Source: Catellatospora vulcania
GTDB taxonomy: Bacteria; Actinomycetota; Actinomycetes; Mycobacteriales; Micromonosporaceae
Direction: 5' to 3'
Assembly: GCF_009720385.1 (NCBI RefSeq)
Contig: NZ_ML769308.1
Location: 62,001-126,000 of the forward strand
Length of the DNA: 64,000 bases
Within the stretch, counting starts at the first letter, position 1. The number at the start of each line of letters is the position of its first letter. This document shows positions 17,570-27,093 of this stretch, piece by piece. A program made the translations under genes and the position numbers. Below the pieces are notes generated by a model. That model had not been told where the DNA came from, did not search any database, and worked only from the letters and a program-made list of their open reading frames with translations.

Positions 17570-19774
17570 TCATGCGGAGCGACGTGTGCGGGCGGGGGTG
17601 TGGGCGGAGGATGCCTTCGCGGTGGGCTCCTGGCGCGGGTGGGGCAGGGCCGGTGGGGTGGCCGTGGCGGTCGGCGGCAGCGCGGCGGCGCGGGCGGGCC
17701 ACCAGTTGGCGCGGCCGAGCAGCGACATCAGCGCGGGCAGCAGCAGGCCGCGGATGACGGTGACGTCCAGCAGGACGGCGACGGCCATGCCGACGCCGAT
17801 CTCCTTGACGGCGACCAGCTCGCCCAGCGCGAAGCCGAGGAAGACGATGCCGATCGACACCGCCGCGGCGGTGACCACCGGGCCGGTGGCGGTGATCCCC
17901 GCCAGCACGGCGCGGTCGTTGGCGGCCCGGTCGTCGCCGGTGCGGCGGTCCCACTCCTCGCGGATCCGGGCCAGCAGGAACACTTCGTAGTCCATGGACA
18001 GGCCGAAGACGAAAACGAACAGCAGCAGCGGTGTGGTCACGTCCAGCGCGCCCCAGGGCGTGAAGCCGAGCAGGGCCGACCCCCAGCCCCACTGGAACAC
18101 GGCGACCAGCACGCCGAGCGTCGCCAGCATGGTCAGCAGGTTCATCAGCAGGGCCTTCAGCGGCACCACGAGCGAGCCGGTGAGCAGGAACAGCAGCAGC
18201 GCCGTGGCGGCCACGACGACGGCCAGCGCGACAGGCAGCCGGTCGGCGGTGCCGTCCTTCGCGTCGACCAGCTGCGCGGCGGGCCCGGCCACCAGCACCG
18301 GCACCGTGGTGTCCAGCGCGCGCAGGTCGCGTACCAGCTGCTGGGTCCGCTCGCTCGCAGCCCGGCCCGGCAACTCCACCTCGGCGATGACCACGTCCGG
18401 CGGCAGGCTCTCGCGCAGGTCGACGTCGGTCACCCCCGGCAGGGCACGCATCCGGTCCAGCAGCGACGTCACCGCGGGGTCGCCGGCCGGGGCCTCGATC
18501 ACCACGGGTACCGGCTGCGGGTACTTCGCGGCGAAGTCGCGCTCGACCGCCTCGTACGCCTGCCGGGCCTCGCTGCTCGCGGGCAGCGAGCGGGCGTCGG
18601 AGTCGGCCAGGTTCACGTGCAGCAGCGGCACGCCCAGCGCGAGCAGCCCCGCGGTCACCGCGAGCGCCACCGCGGCGGGCCGGCGCTGCGCGAAAGCCGC
18701 CGACCGTGCCAGCAGACCCGGGCCGCGGCGGGCCGGACGCCGCCACACCCAGGTCCGGGTGCCCGGCGCGGGAATGCGCCGGTGTGCGACCGCGATCAGC
18801 GCGGGCACCAGGGTCAGGCCGGTCGCCGTCGCCAGCAGGACCACCAGCGCGCCGCCCAGCGCCATCGCGGCCAGCAGCGGCTCGGCGAAGAAGAACAGGC
18901 CGGACAGCGCGACGCCCACGGCCAGCCCGGACACCAGCACGGCCCGCCCGGCGGTGGCGACCGTACGGGCCAGCAGGTCGGGCAGCGGGGCGCGCGGATC
19001 GGCGGCCCGCTCCTCCCGGAACCGGGCCAGGATCAGCAGGCTGTAGTCGACGGCCAGGCCCAGCCCCAGCAGGGTGACCACGTTGACCGTGTAGTCGCTG
19101 ACACCCATCGCGCCGGCCAGGCCGGTCAGCGCCAGCAGCGTCCCGGCGACCGTGGCCAGTGCCGCGCCCATCGGCAGGCTGCCCGCGGCCAGGCCGCCGA
19201 GCATGACGATCAGCGCCCCGCACAGCACGAGCAGCGCGACCGACTCCCCGAACGCGGCGTCCGCGATCGCCTGGTCGCCGAAGTCCCGCTCGGCCAGCAG
19301 CTTCCCGCCGACCAGCACCGTCGGCACGGCGACGCGGTGCAGTGCCGCGCTGACCTGGTCGGCGACCGCGAGCGCCGCGTCGTCGTCCAGCTCCGGCGAC
19401 AGCTCGACGACCACCAGCGAGCTCAGGTTGTCGGCCGAGACCTGGGCCGAGCCCGCGGTGTACGCGTCGGTGACCTTGACGACGCCCGGGATCGCCCGGA
19501 TCTCGAACATGATCTGGCTGGCCTGGTTGACGAGGTCGGTGGCGAAGAAGTTCCGCCCCGACAGCACCGCCACGATCTGCTCGCCGGTCGGCGCCAGCTC
19601 GTCGATGCGGGCCTGGGCCGCGGTCGACTCCGCGTTCGGGCGCAGGTCGTCCAGCGGCTCGGTCCGGTCGTAGACCGTGCCGCCGAAGACCGCCCCGCAC
19701 AGGGCGATCCCGGCCCACCCGGCGATCACCGCGTACCGCCCCCGGGCGACGATCCGACCGAGCCGTGCGAGCAT
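17570..19774 (-). CDS. MMPL-family RND-type exporter
   Basis: A 734-residue membrane protein; ATG 19774 follows a GGAGGA site. It has two halves, each with a large extracytoplasmic loop and a bundle of five to six helices (VNVVTLLGLGLAVDYSLLILARF and LLLFVFVFGLSMDYEVFLLARIREEWDR). The DYSLL and DYEVF motifs in the membrane carry the proton-relay Asp-Tyr pairs of MmpL proteins. Such exporters move lipids or hydrophobic metabolites. It sits alone. Confidence 0.9.
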   Translation of the reverse strand: MLARLGRIVARGRYAVIAGWAGIALCGAVFGGTVYDRTEPLDDLRPNAESTAAQARIDELAPTGEQIVAVLSGRNFFATDLVNQASQIMFEIRAIPGVVKVTDAYTAGSAQVSADNLSSLVVVELSPELDDDAALAVADQVSAALHRVAVPTVLVGGKLLAERDFGDQAIADAAFGESVALLVLCGALIVMLGGLAAGSLPMGAALATVAGTLLALTGLAGAMGVSDYTVNVVTLLGLGLAVDYSLLILARFREERAADPRAPLPDLLARTVATAGRAVLVSGLAVGVALSGLFFFAEPLLAAMALGGALVVLLATATGLTLVPALIAVAHRRIPAPGTRTWVWRRPARRGPGLLARSAAFAQRRPAAVALAVTAGLLALGVPLLHVNLADSDARSLPASSEARQAYEAVERDFAAKYPQPVPVVIEAPAGDPAVTSLLDRMRALPGVTDVDLRESLPPDVVIAEVELPGRAASERTQQLVRDLRALDTTVPVLVAGPAAQLVDAKDGTADRLPVALAVVVAATALLLFLLTGSLVVPLKALLMNLLTMLATLGVLVAVFQWGWGSALLGFTPWGALDVTTPLLLFVFVFGLSMDYEVFLLARIREEWDRRTGDDRAANDRAVLAGITATGPVVTAAAVSIGIVFLGFALGELVAVKEIGVGMAVAVLLDVTVIRGLLLPALMSLLGRANWWPARAAALPPTATATPPALPHPRQEPTAKASSAHTPARTRRSA

Positions 19775-19961
19775 CGCGTCCTCCAGGGTGACCGGGCCGA
19801 TCCGGTGATCGCCGACGCCATGAAATACCGCCGACCGTCCGAACGCAACAGCCTCGGACATCGACCAGACGCCGCGGCCGCCGCGCCCGTGCCCGGCACG
19901 TCATGCGCCGCCCGGATGCGGCCCCTGTTCAGAGCGGTCGCCCGTTGGTACGTTCTCGCGC

Positions 19962-20576
19962 ATGTCGATCGCCCGCGCGCTGCGCGCGCTCACCGCGGTC
20001 TGCGCCCTCGCGGGCGTGGTGCTGCTGCTCGTGCACACCGGGGGCGGCCCCGGCGTGGCCGTCTACTTCACGGTGCAGAGCAACCTGATCGTCGCGGCCG
20101 TGTTCGGGCTCGCCGCGTTCGGCCGGGGCGACGTGCGGCTGCGCGGGGCGGCGACGCTCTACATCGCGATCACCGGGACCGTGTACCACCTCGTGCTGAC
20201 CAATCCCGCCAGCCCGTTCTTCACCGCCGACCCGGGCGCCGACACGGTGCACAACCTGCTCCTGCACACGGTGACCCCGCTGCTGGCGGCGATCGACTGG
20301 CTGCTGGTCAACCGGGAGCGGGTGCGCTGGTGGCACGCCGGGCTGTGGCTGGCCTACCCGCTGGCCTACCTGGCATTCGCGCTGGTGCGCGGAGCGCTGA
20401 CGGGCAGGTACCCGTATCCGTTCATCGACGTGGGCACGCACGGCTACCCTGCGGTCGCGTTCAACGCGGTCGTTTTCGCGGTGCTGTTCTTCCTGCTGGG
20501 CCTGCTGCTGATCGGGCTCGGCGAGCTGGCCCGGCGCATCCGGCGGATTCCGGCCACCGCACCCGACGTCGGCTGA
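19962..20576 (+). CDS. Pr6Pr-family membrane protein
   Basis: A 204-residue protein with six hydrophobic helices. FTVQSNLIVAAVFGL, TVYHLVLTNPASPF and the NLLLHTVTPLLAAIDWLL region match the Pr6Pr/FAR-17a-like family, whose biochemical role is not settled. A small Arg-rich tail ends the chain. It is divergent from the MMPL gene. Confidence 0.75.
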   Translation: MSIARALRALTAVCALAGVVLLLVHTGGGPGVAVYFTVQSNLIVAAVFGLAAFGRGDVRLRGAATLYIAITGTVYHLVLTNPASPFFTADPGADTVHNLLLHTVTPLLAAIDWLLVNRERVRWWHAGLWLAYPLAYLAFALVRGALTGRYPYPFIDVGTHGYPAVAFNAVVFAVLFFLLGLLLIGLGELARRIRRIPATAPDVG

Positions 20577-20591
20577 CCGAGCGACGGCGGA

Positions 20592-21329
20592 TCACCGGAT
20601 GATCGCCGTCACCATTCCGGTCGTGCCCAGCGGGACCTGCGCGACGACTTCACCGGCAGGGCTCAGCACGCTGGTCGGGCCGTAGCCGACCCGCAGTTCG
20701 TCGCGCTCGCCGGTGACGTCGGCGGAGACCAGCCACAGCCGCGTCTCCCGGGCCCGCTCGGCCCGGATCGCATGGTGGCGGTCGCGCCACTGCTCGGCGG
20801 CGGGCCGCCGCATCATGTTCTGTGCGGGCACCAGCAGCACCCGCGCGCCCTGCCCGGCGACCGCGGCGGCGGCCTCGGGGAAGCAGGTGTCATAGCAGAT
20901 GTTGATGCCGAACCGGACCCCGTCGCGGACGAACGTCGGGTACGACCCGCCCGCCTCGAAACACCGCTCGCCGTCGAGGAGGTGCGTCTTGCGGTAGACC
21001 CCGGTCAGCTCGCCGCCGGTCACCACGACCGCCGAGTTGTACAGGTGGTCCCCGTCGGCCTCGAGCAGGCCGAACACCAGCGTCTGCCGGATCGGGCGCA
21101 GCCGGCGCAGCACCGCGGCGAACCCGGGCGAGCCGAGACTCAGCGCACGGGTGTGCAGGTGCACGGGCTCCACCAGGTAACCCTGCAGGAAGCCCTCCGG
21201 GAACAGCAGCAGGTCGAGGTCGCGTGCCTCGTCCCGCGCGGCGAACCCGGCCATGCAGGAGATCGCCGCGTCGACGTCGCCCAGCAGCTCCGGCGTCTGG
21301 CAGGCGCCGACCCGCAACACAGCGCGCAT
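20592..21329 (-). CDS. Carbon-nitrogen hydrolase (nitrilase superfamily)
   Basis: A 245-residue single-domain enzyme. The catalytic triad is visible: Glu in LLLFPEGFLQGY, Lys in VYRKTHLLDGE and Cys in NICYDTCFPEAA. Size and motifs suit an omega-amidase or N-carbamoyl amidase type enzyme; the substrate is not determined. It is convergent with the Pr6Pr gene and downstream of the LuxR regulator on the same strand, 21 bp apart. Confidence 0.9.
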   Translation of the reverse strand: MRAVLRVGACQTPELLGDVDAAISCMAGFAARDEARDLDLLLFPEGFLQGYLVEPVHLHTRALSLGSPGFAAVLRRLRPIRQTLVFGLLEADGDHLYNSAVVVTGGELTGVYRKTHLLDGERCFEAGGSYPTFVRDGVRFGINICYDTCFPEAAAAVAGQGARVLLVPAQNMMRRPAAEQWRDRHHAIRAERARETRLWLVSADVTGERDELRVGYGPTSVLSPAGEVVAQVPLGTTGMVTAIIR

Positions 21330-21350
21330 GCACAGGAGCGTAGCGGCGGT

Positions 21351-22844
21351 TCATGCGCCGAGTTGGAGGGTCGAGGTGGTGGCGGCCAGTTCGGTGCGGT
21401 TGCGGACGCCGAGTTTGCGGAAGATGTTGCCCAGGTGGAACTCGACGGTCTTGGCGGAGACGCCCAGCAGCGCGGCGACTTCCCGGTTGCTGCGCCCGCC
21501 CGCGACGGCCTGGGCGACCCGGGTCTCGGCCTCGGTCAGCCGCTGCCCATCGGGCCTGGCCGCGTGCTTGCCGCCCGGCTCGGCCAGCGATGGGCCGTCG
21601 GGGCGGTGCACGGGCACGGCGAGCCGCGGTCCGTCAGGCGCCGGCACGGCGGTGGCGGGAAACGCGACCGCAGGTCCGCCCGGCAGGCCGAGGCGTTGCA
21701 GGTCGGTCATGACCTGGGCGAGCAGGCCGGCAGCGCCGATCGCGGCGTAGCCGGTGCAGGCGACCTCCAGCAGCCGGGTCGCGTCCGCACGGCGGCCCAG
21801 CCGGGCGTGCTGCGCGCCCAGCAGCCACGCCATCCGGGGCCGGGAGAGCCGCTCCACGGGCCGGTTGAGCCCGGCCAGGGACGCCTCGAACCGGGCCATC
21901 GCCGCGGGGTCGGCGGGTTGGGCGATCCAGCCGCGCCAGGCCGGCAGCGCCGGTGCGCCGGGCCAGCCCAGCGGCGGGTCGGGCATGGCCGCCAGCAGCG
22001 CGGCGGCGGCGTCCGCACGGCCGTGCAGCGCGTAGTGGGTGGCCAGTTCCCAGCGGTGCTCGAAGATGAGGCCGGAGTTGGCCCCGACGACGGTGCCCAC
22101 CAGGAATTCGAGCACGCCGAGCCAGGCGTCGGTGTCGCCCGAGGCCAGGTGCAGCGCGGCCGCGCATTCGGCGATGTGCGCCGCGACCCAGCGCGACCCC
22201 GATCGTGCCGCCAGGTCGCGGGCCTGGGTCAGGCAGGCCGCCGAGGCGGCCAGGTCGCCGCACATGGCTTCGATCTTGACCAGCCACGAGGTCGCTTCGG
22301 CCTCGATGTCGAGCCGTCCCGCCGCCTGGGCCAGTCGTCGCGCCTCGTGCAGCCCTGCCCGGCCGCGCAGCAGGTCGCCGCTCCAGGCGTCGCCGAGGCC
22401 GAGCATGGACACCAGCCGGGCGCGGCGGGCGGGTGTGACATCGGCCTGCGCCACCAGATGGGCGAACCGGGGCCGGGTCTCCTGTGGACGCATCAGCGTC
22501 AGCGTGCAGAGCATGGCGCATTCGAGGTGGAGCGGGTCGGCGTCCAGGCGGTGCGTCTCGACGATCCGCAGCGCGCTCTCCAGGTGCCTGGTGGCGTGCG
22601 GTTTCCTGGTGCGTACGCCGACGGCCCCGGCGACGGTGTGGAACAGCGCCTCGGTCTGCGGCCGGGCCGGGTCGGAGCGCAGCGCCGCCAGCCGGTCGAC
22701 GAGCGGGCTCAGCGTGGCCGGGTCGGCGGTGCGGGACACGTGGAAGAACGCCTCGGCGATCAGCCGGGCGGCGGCGGCCGGGTCGGCGGTGCGCCGGGCG
22801 GCGGACAGCAGTCGATCGGCATCGACATCGGGGAACACGCGCAC
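21351..22844 (-). CDS. LuxR-family regulator with TPR-like sensor region
   Basis: A 497-residue protein from GTG 22844; GTG 22838 is an alternative. The first 400 residues are Ala/Leu-rich helical repeats like the C-terminal part of LAL or MalT regulators, but no NTP-binding domain is present. The last 65 residues form a LuxR helix-turn-helix (LTEAETRVAQAVAGGRSNREVAALLGVSAKTVEFHLGNIF, given here in overlapping pieces only for orientation: LTEAETRVAQAVAGG, NREVAALLGVSAKTVEFHL). It may control the amidase downstream. No phosphorylation domain is visible. Confidence 0.8.
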   Translation of the reverse strand: MRVFPDVDADRLLSAARRTADPAAAARLIAEAFFHVSRTADPATLSPLVDRLAALRSDPARPQTEALFHTVAGAVGVRTRKPHATRHLESALRIVETHRLDADPLHLECAMLCTLTLMRPQETRPRFAHLVAQADVTPARRARLVSMLGLGDAWSGDLLRGRAGLHEARRLAQAAGRLDIEAEATSWLVKIEAMCGDLAASAACLTQARDLAARSGSRWVAAHIAECAAALHLASGDTDAWLGVLEFLVGTVVGANSGLIFEHRWELATHYALHGRADAAAALLAAMPDPPLGWPGAPALPAWRGWIAQPADPAAMARFEASLAGLNRPVERLSRPRMAWLLGAQHARLGRRADATRLLEVACTGYAAIGAAGLLAQVMTDLQRLGLPGGPAVAFPATAVPAPDGPRLAVPVHRPDGPSLAEPGGKHAARPDGQRLTEAETRVAQAVAGGRSNREVAALLGVSAKTVEFHLGNIFRKLGVRNRTELAATTSTLQLGA

Positions 22845-22952
22845 AGAGTAGTGCTGCCGTACCAGGGATATCCCCAGGTGATCCGGGGGTGCGACTGGCG
22901 GGATGACGACACCGGGCGGCCTGTGCAGCGGGCCGGTGCGAGGGTCGCGGGC

Positions 22953-24176
22953 ATGTCTCGAAGAATTCTCAGTATCGGCGCCGCCACCGTCCTGTGCTCG
23001 GTGCTGGCCATGGGCGGCGGCGTGCCCGCGGGCGCGGCGGAGCAACCGCGCCGCGAGCACCGGGTGCTGCGCCTGTGCGATCCCACCGGGTGTTACGTCG
23101 CGTGGCGGGTATACGACTCGGACCGTGACGGTGTCTGTGACGCCGACGAGGTCGCCGCGGGCACCGATCCGCACGACCCGGCCAGCCGGCCGCCGCTGCG
23201 GCTCGTGGCGGAGCTGGCCGCGGGCCGGGCGCTGCCGTCGTTCGAGTACGGCCTGGGCGGGTTCGCGGTGTTCCCGGCCGAGATCCTGGCCGCGCGGCAG
23301 AAGCTCGGCGTCGACCCGCTGGGCGCGTTCCCGTTGCCCAGCCGGGCCGACACGCTCAGCCGCCTGGGCGTCTCCGCGAAGACGCTGGACGAGTACGGCA
23401 TCTCGATCGAGCGCGACGGCTTCTCGCTGGGCCTGGACGGCCTGACGGCCAAGCCGGGCCTGCCGGCCGGGATCAAGCTCGGCCGCTTCGACGCGAGCCT
23501 GGTCAGCGCAGGTGCGGCCGACCCCCACTTCGCGCACGGCGGCTGGATCGGCGCCGAGCAGGTTGGCGACGGTGACACGATCAACCGCTACCGCGACGGC
23601 AGCACCGAGCAGGTGACGCGGGTCGACGGGAATCTGCGGATCGAGTTCCGCGACGCGCAGAAGGACCTCACCGGCACCCGGGAAGGCACCGAGGACACCA
23701 GGGTGGACGGTGCGGCGGCGGTGAACTCGATGCGGGGCCGCGATGTCGAGCCCGACGGCGACACGGCGTCGACGTATTACGGCGAGTCCCGCGGCGCCCT
23801 CGACGGCACCGACGACGGCTCCAGCGAGGGCACGGACTACCCCGACGACGAGGGCGGGTACGTCGACCCCGACCAGGCGTACGGCGCCATCGTCACCCAG
23901 GAGATGGTGGACGGCGTGCTGCGGCTGCGGGGCGCGTCGGTCAACGTGGTGCAGGGCTGGCACGCGCCCGGCACGGACGGCACGCCGGACGACGTGCGCG
24001 ACCCCAGCACGATCATGCTGGTCGACGACACCGCCGGGGATCTGTACCTGCTGGTCGAGCCGACGCGGCTGGCCGTCATGCCGTTGCCGGAGAGCCGGCC
24101 GGACCTGCCGAACCCGGGGGACCGGGTGCCGCCGGGACCGCCCGGCACGGGCGGCGGGTGCGACGGCCTCTGCTGA
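22953..24176 (+). CDS. Secreted protein with thrombospondin-3-like calcium motif, function unknown
   Basis: A 407-residue exported protein. The signal peptide is residues 1-29 (ending PAGAAE). A short DSDRDGVCDADEVAAGTDPHDPAS element near residue 55 (shown as DSDRDGVCDADEV then GTDPHDPAS) is a TSP3/dockerin-like calcium loop. The remaining 320 residues are acidic and Gly-rich with no family I recognise, ending GGGCDGLC. It is divergent from the LuxR gene with a short shared promoter region. A strong hairpin follows. Confidence 0.65.
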   Translation: MSRRILSIGAATVLCSVLAMGGGVPAGAAEQPRREHRVLRLCDPTGCYVAWRVYDSDRDGVCDADEVAAGTDPHDPASRPPLRLVAELAAGRALPSFEYGLGGFAVFPAEILAARQKLGVDPLGAFPLPSRADTLSRLGVSAKTLDEYGISIERDGFSLGLDGLTAKPGLPAGIKLGRFDASLVSAGAADPHFAHGGWIGAEQVGDGDTINRYRDGSTEQVTRVDGNLRIEFRDAQKDLTGTREGTEDTRVDGAAAVNSMRGRDVEPDGDTASTYYGESRGALDGTDDGSSEGTDYPDDEGGYVDPDQAYGAIVTQEMVDGVLRLRGASVNVVQGWHAPGTDGTPDDVRDPSTIMLVDDTAGDLYLLVEPTRLAVMPLPESRPDLPNPGDRVPPGPPGTGGGCDGLC

Positions 24177-24182
24177 CCTATC

Positions 24183-24217
24183 GGGCCGGGTGGCGGTGAT
24201 CGGCCGCCGCCCGGCCC
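24183..24217 (+). terminator. Terminator hairpin
   Basis: GGGCCGGGTGGCGG pairs with CCGCCGCCCGGCCC (one mismatch) six bases after the stop of the secreted TSP3-like gene. The following 240 bp before cydA hold no gene I can support. Confidence 0.65.
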
Positions 24218-24459
24218 GCGGCTTCAATGCCGGTGTGCAGCTCCTTTGCCGGGACGGAAGCAGGAGTGGTTCCAGGGCTTCAGGATTCGGCGGGCAGAGG
24301 CGGCCGCATAGACGTTTCGAAATGGCTTGCCGCCCGGCGCGAGCCGGACAGTGACGTACGAGCGTGACACAGCTCGCATTGGGGGGAGACGGCTTCATTC
24401 AGCTCATATCCAGGGAGCACGCTGCTGCCAGTAGCCTCGCACAGGCAGGAGTCCCCGGT

Positions 24460-25863
24460 ATGGACGTGACGGAGCTGGCCCGCTGGCAGTTCGGCATCAC
24501 CACCGTGTATCACTTCCTATTCGTGCCGCTCACCATCGGCTTGGTGTTCATGGTGGCCGCCTTCGAGACGGCCTGGGTGCGCACCGGCAACGAGAAGTGG
24601 CTCAAGCTCACCCGGTTCTACGGCAAGCTGTTTCTGATCAATTTCGCGATGGGCCTGGTGACGGGCATCGTGCAGGAATTCCAGTTCGGCATGAACTGGA
24701 GCGAGTATTCGCGCTTCGTCGGCGACGTGTTCGGCGCGCCGCTGGCCATGGAGGCGCTGGTCGCGTTCTTCCTGGAGTCGACGTTCCTCGGGCTGTGGAT
24801 CTTCGGCTGGGACAAGCTGCCGAAGAGGATCCACGCGGCCTGCATCTGGGTCGTCGCGGTCGGCACGGTGCTCAGCGCGTACTTCATCCTGGCCGCGAAC
24901 TCCTGGATGCAGAACCCCGTCGGTTACCGGATCAACCCGGACACCGGCCGGGCCGAGCTGACCGACATCGTCGCCGTGCTGACCAACAAGGTCGCGCTGA
25001 TCACCGTGCCGCACACGGTCGCCGGCTGCTTCCTGGTCGCGGGTGGCCTGGTCACCGCGGTCGCGGTGTGGCACCTGGTGCGCCGCCCCGGGCAGGACAC
25101 CGGCGCTTACCGCAGCGCCGTGAAGATCGGCGCGTGGACCACCCTGGTCGCGATGGGCGCGATGCTGCTCACCGGCGACGTCCAGGGCAAGATCATGACC
25201 GAGGTGCAGCCGATGAAGATGGCCGCCGCCGAGGCGCTCTACGAATCCGAGCAGCCCGCCCCGTTCTCCGCGTTCACCGTCGGCACCCTCGACGGCAGCC
25301 GCCCGGTCTGGTCGGTGGAGATCCCGGGCCTGCTGTCGTTCCTGGGCACCGGCAGCTTCGACGGCCGGGTCGAGGGCATCAACGACCTGCAGGCGCAGTA
25401 CGAGCAGAAGTACGGCCCCGGCAGCTACAAGCCGAACATCCCGCTCACCTACTGGACGTTCCGTCTCATGATCGGGCTGGGCGCGGCGGCGGCGCTGCTG
25501 GCGCTGTGGGCCCTGTGGGCCATCCGGGGCGGGCGCACGCCCCGCTCGCGGTGGCTGGTGCGGGCGCTGCCGCTGCTGCCGCTGCTGCCCCTGGTGGCGA
25601 ACTCGACCGGCTGGATCTTCACCGAGATGGGCCGCCAGCCGTGGGTGGTGTTCGGCCAGATGAAGACGGCGGCGGCCAACTCGCCCAACGTCACCGCGGC
25701 CGAGCTGATCACCTCGCTGGTGGTCTTCACCGTGCTCTACGGGGCGCTCGCCTTCATCGAGGTGCGGCTGCTGCTGAAGTACGCCCGCGCCGGGCTGCCC
25801 GACGTGAGCCCGCCACCCCCGGTCGAGTCCGACGAGGACCGCCCGTTGGCCTTCGCGTACTAG
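24460..25863 (+). CDS. cydA: Cytochrome bd ubiquinol/menaquinol oxidase subunit I
   Basis: A 467-residue integral membrane protein. It starts at ATG 24460 (MDVTELARWQFG); a longer frame from 24364 adds unsupported residues. The haem b595 His is in TTVYHFLFVPLTIG, the GEIQ-loop equivalent region follows WSVEIPGLLSFLG, and the haem b558 ligands fall in PHTVAGCF and the TGWIFTEMGRQPW region. It oxidises quinol and reduces oxygen to water in the membrane without pumping protons. It has a short Q-loop type layout and is coupled to cydB. No cydDC follows. Confidence 0.95.
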   Translation: MDVTELARWQFGITTVYHFLFVPLTIGLVFMVAAFETAWVRTGNEKWLKLTRFYGKLFLINFAMGLVTGIVQEFQFGMNWSEYSRFVGDVFGAPLAMEALVAFFLESTFLGLWIFGWDKLPKRIHAACIWVVAVGTVLSAYFILAANSWMQNPVGYRINPDTGRAELTDIVAVLTNKVALITVPHTVAGCFLVAGGLVTAVAVWHLVRRPGQDTGAYRSAVKIGAWTTLVAMGAMLLTGDVQGKIMTEVQPMKMAAAEALYESEQPAPFSAFTVGTLDGSRPVWSVEIPGLLSFLGTGSFDGRVEGINDLQAQYEQKYGPGSYKPNIPLTYWTFRLMIGLGAAAALLALWALWAIRGGRTPRSRWLVRALPLLPLLPLVANSTGWIFTEMGRQPWVVFGQMKTAAANSPNVTAAELITSLVVFTVLYGALAFIEVRLLLKYARAGLPDVSPPPPVESDEDRPLAFAY

Positions 25864-25875
25864 GAGAGGTGCGCC

Positions 25876-26898
25876 ATGGAACTGACCACCCTGTGGTTCC
25901 TGCTGATCGCGGGACTGTTCATCGGGTACTTCGTGCTGGAGGGCTTCGACTTCGGCGTGGGCATGCTGGTGCCCGTGCTCGGCCGCGACGACCGCGAGCG
26001 CCGCGTCGTCATCAACACCATCGGCCCGCTGTGGGACGGCAACGAGGTGTGGCTGATCACCGCGGGCGGGGCGATGTTCGCCGCCTTCCCGGAGTGGTAC
26101 GCCACCCTGTTCTCCGGGTTCTACCTGCCGCTGCTGCTGATCCTGGCGGCGCTGATCCTGCGCGGGGTCGCCTTCGACTTCCGCGGCAAGCGCCCGGAGG
26201 CGGCCTGGCGGCGGCGCTGGGACCGGTGCATCGTGTTCGGCTCGGCGGTGCCCGCGTTCGTGTGGGGCGTGGTGTTCGCCAACGTGGTGCGCGGGATTCC
26301 CCTGAACGCCGGGCATGACCATGTCGGGAGCCTGCTGGACCTGCTGAACCCGTACGCGCTGCTCGGCGGGGTGACGATGGTCGCGCTGTTCGTCACCCAC
26401 GGCGCGATCTTCATCGCGCTGAAGACCAGCGGCGACATCCGGCGGCGGGCCAACCTGCTGGCCGGGCGGGCCGGGACCGGGGCGGCCGCGCTGGCGGTGC
26501 TGTTCCTCGGCCTGACCCTGGCCCTCCGGGGCGGCACGGCGGCGGTCGTGCTGTCCGTGCTCGCGGCGGTATGCCTGGTCGGCGGCCTGGTCGCGAACCG
26601 GCTGCGGTCGCGCACCGACCCGGAGGGCCGCCGTGAGGGCTGGGCGTTCGCGGGCACCGCGGCGGCGATCGCGCTGGCCGTGGCGTCGCTGTTCGCGGGG
26701 CTTCACCCGTACGTGCTGCCGTCGACCGTCGAGCCGGCTGTCAACAGTCTGACCTTGCTCAACGCGGCGTCGTCGGCGTACACCCTGAAGATCATGTCTT
26801 GGGTGGCCGTGGTGTTCGCGCCGATCGTGGTGCTTTACCAGGGTTGGACCTACTGGGTGTTCCGCAAGCGCATCGGCACTCAGAACATCCCGGAGTGA
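25876..26898 (+). CDS. cydB: Cytochrome bd oxidase subunit II
   Basis: A 340-residue protein with about eight to nine helices. It starts at ATG 25876 with an AGGAGAGG site that overlaps the cydA stop. FVLEGFDFGVGMLVPVLGRDD, IGPLWDGNEVWLITAGGAMFAAFP (in parts) and GVAFDFRGKRPE are typical CydB motifs. It forms the heterodimer with CydA. The pair supports growth at low oxygen. Confidence 0.95.
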   Translation: MELTTLWFLLIAGLFIGYFVLEGFDFGVGMLVPVLGRDDRERRVVINTIGPLWDGNEVWLITAGGAMFAAFPEWYATLFSGFYLPLLLILAALILRGVAFDFRGKRPEAAWRRRWDRCIVFGSAVPAFVWGVVFANVVRGIPLNAGHDHVGSLLDLLNPYALLGGVTMVALFVTHGAIFIALKTSGDIRRRANLLAGRAGTGAAALAVLFLGLTLALRGGTAAVVLSVLAAVCLVGGLVANRLRSRTDPEGRREGWAFAGTAAAIALAVASLFAGLHPYVLPSTVEPAVNSLTLLNAASSAYTLKIMSWVAVVFAPIVVLYQGWTYWVFRKRIGTQNIPE

Positions 26899-27046
26899 AA
26901 CGGAGGGGTGCGATCGGCTCTGCCCGACTGACCGGACGGGTCGAATATGTGACGGCCGGTGCATGAATCGCGCGCGAGTATGTCACACAGGAATCTCGAT
27001 ACTCAAGTCTTTCTATGTAAGGGGGTAACAGGGTATCCATAGGGTG

Positions 27047-27066
27047 CTCGTGGCTACCGCCACGAG
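27047..27066 (+). promoter_or_regulatory. Small 5' hairpin before the M4 protease gene
   Basis: CTCGTGG and CCACGAG form a 7-bp stem with a six-base loop, ending 28 bp before the protease start codon. It could affect mRNA stability; nothing else supports a role. Confidence 0.25.
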
Positions 27067-27093
27067 AACTTTGTGGAGAGTCGGGGAGGACTC

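Noticed and set aside
17510-20602. A 1030-codon open frame on the plus strand
   Set aside because: It is antisense to the MMPL gene, rich in Arg, Gly, His and Gln as expected of a shadow frame in GC-rich DNA, and has no family features.
20772-22952. Long N-terminal extension of the secreted protein at 22953
   Set aside because: This part of the frame is antisense to the LuxR and amidase genes, and a clean signal peptide begins at 22953.
22845-24398. Extension of the LuxR gene to a 1015-residue protein
   Set aside because: The extra part is antisense to the secreted protein gene and has shadow composition; LuxR helices begin after GTG 22844.
24218-24459. Riboswitch or Rex site upstream of cydA
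   Set aside because: I saw no convincing Rex palindrome or structured leader in this stretch.
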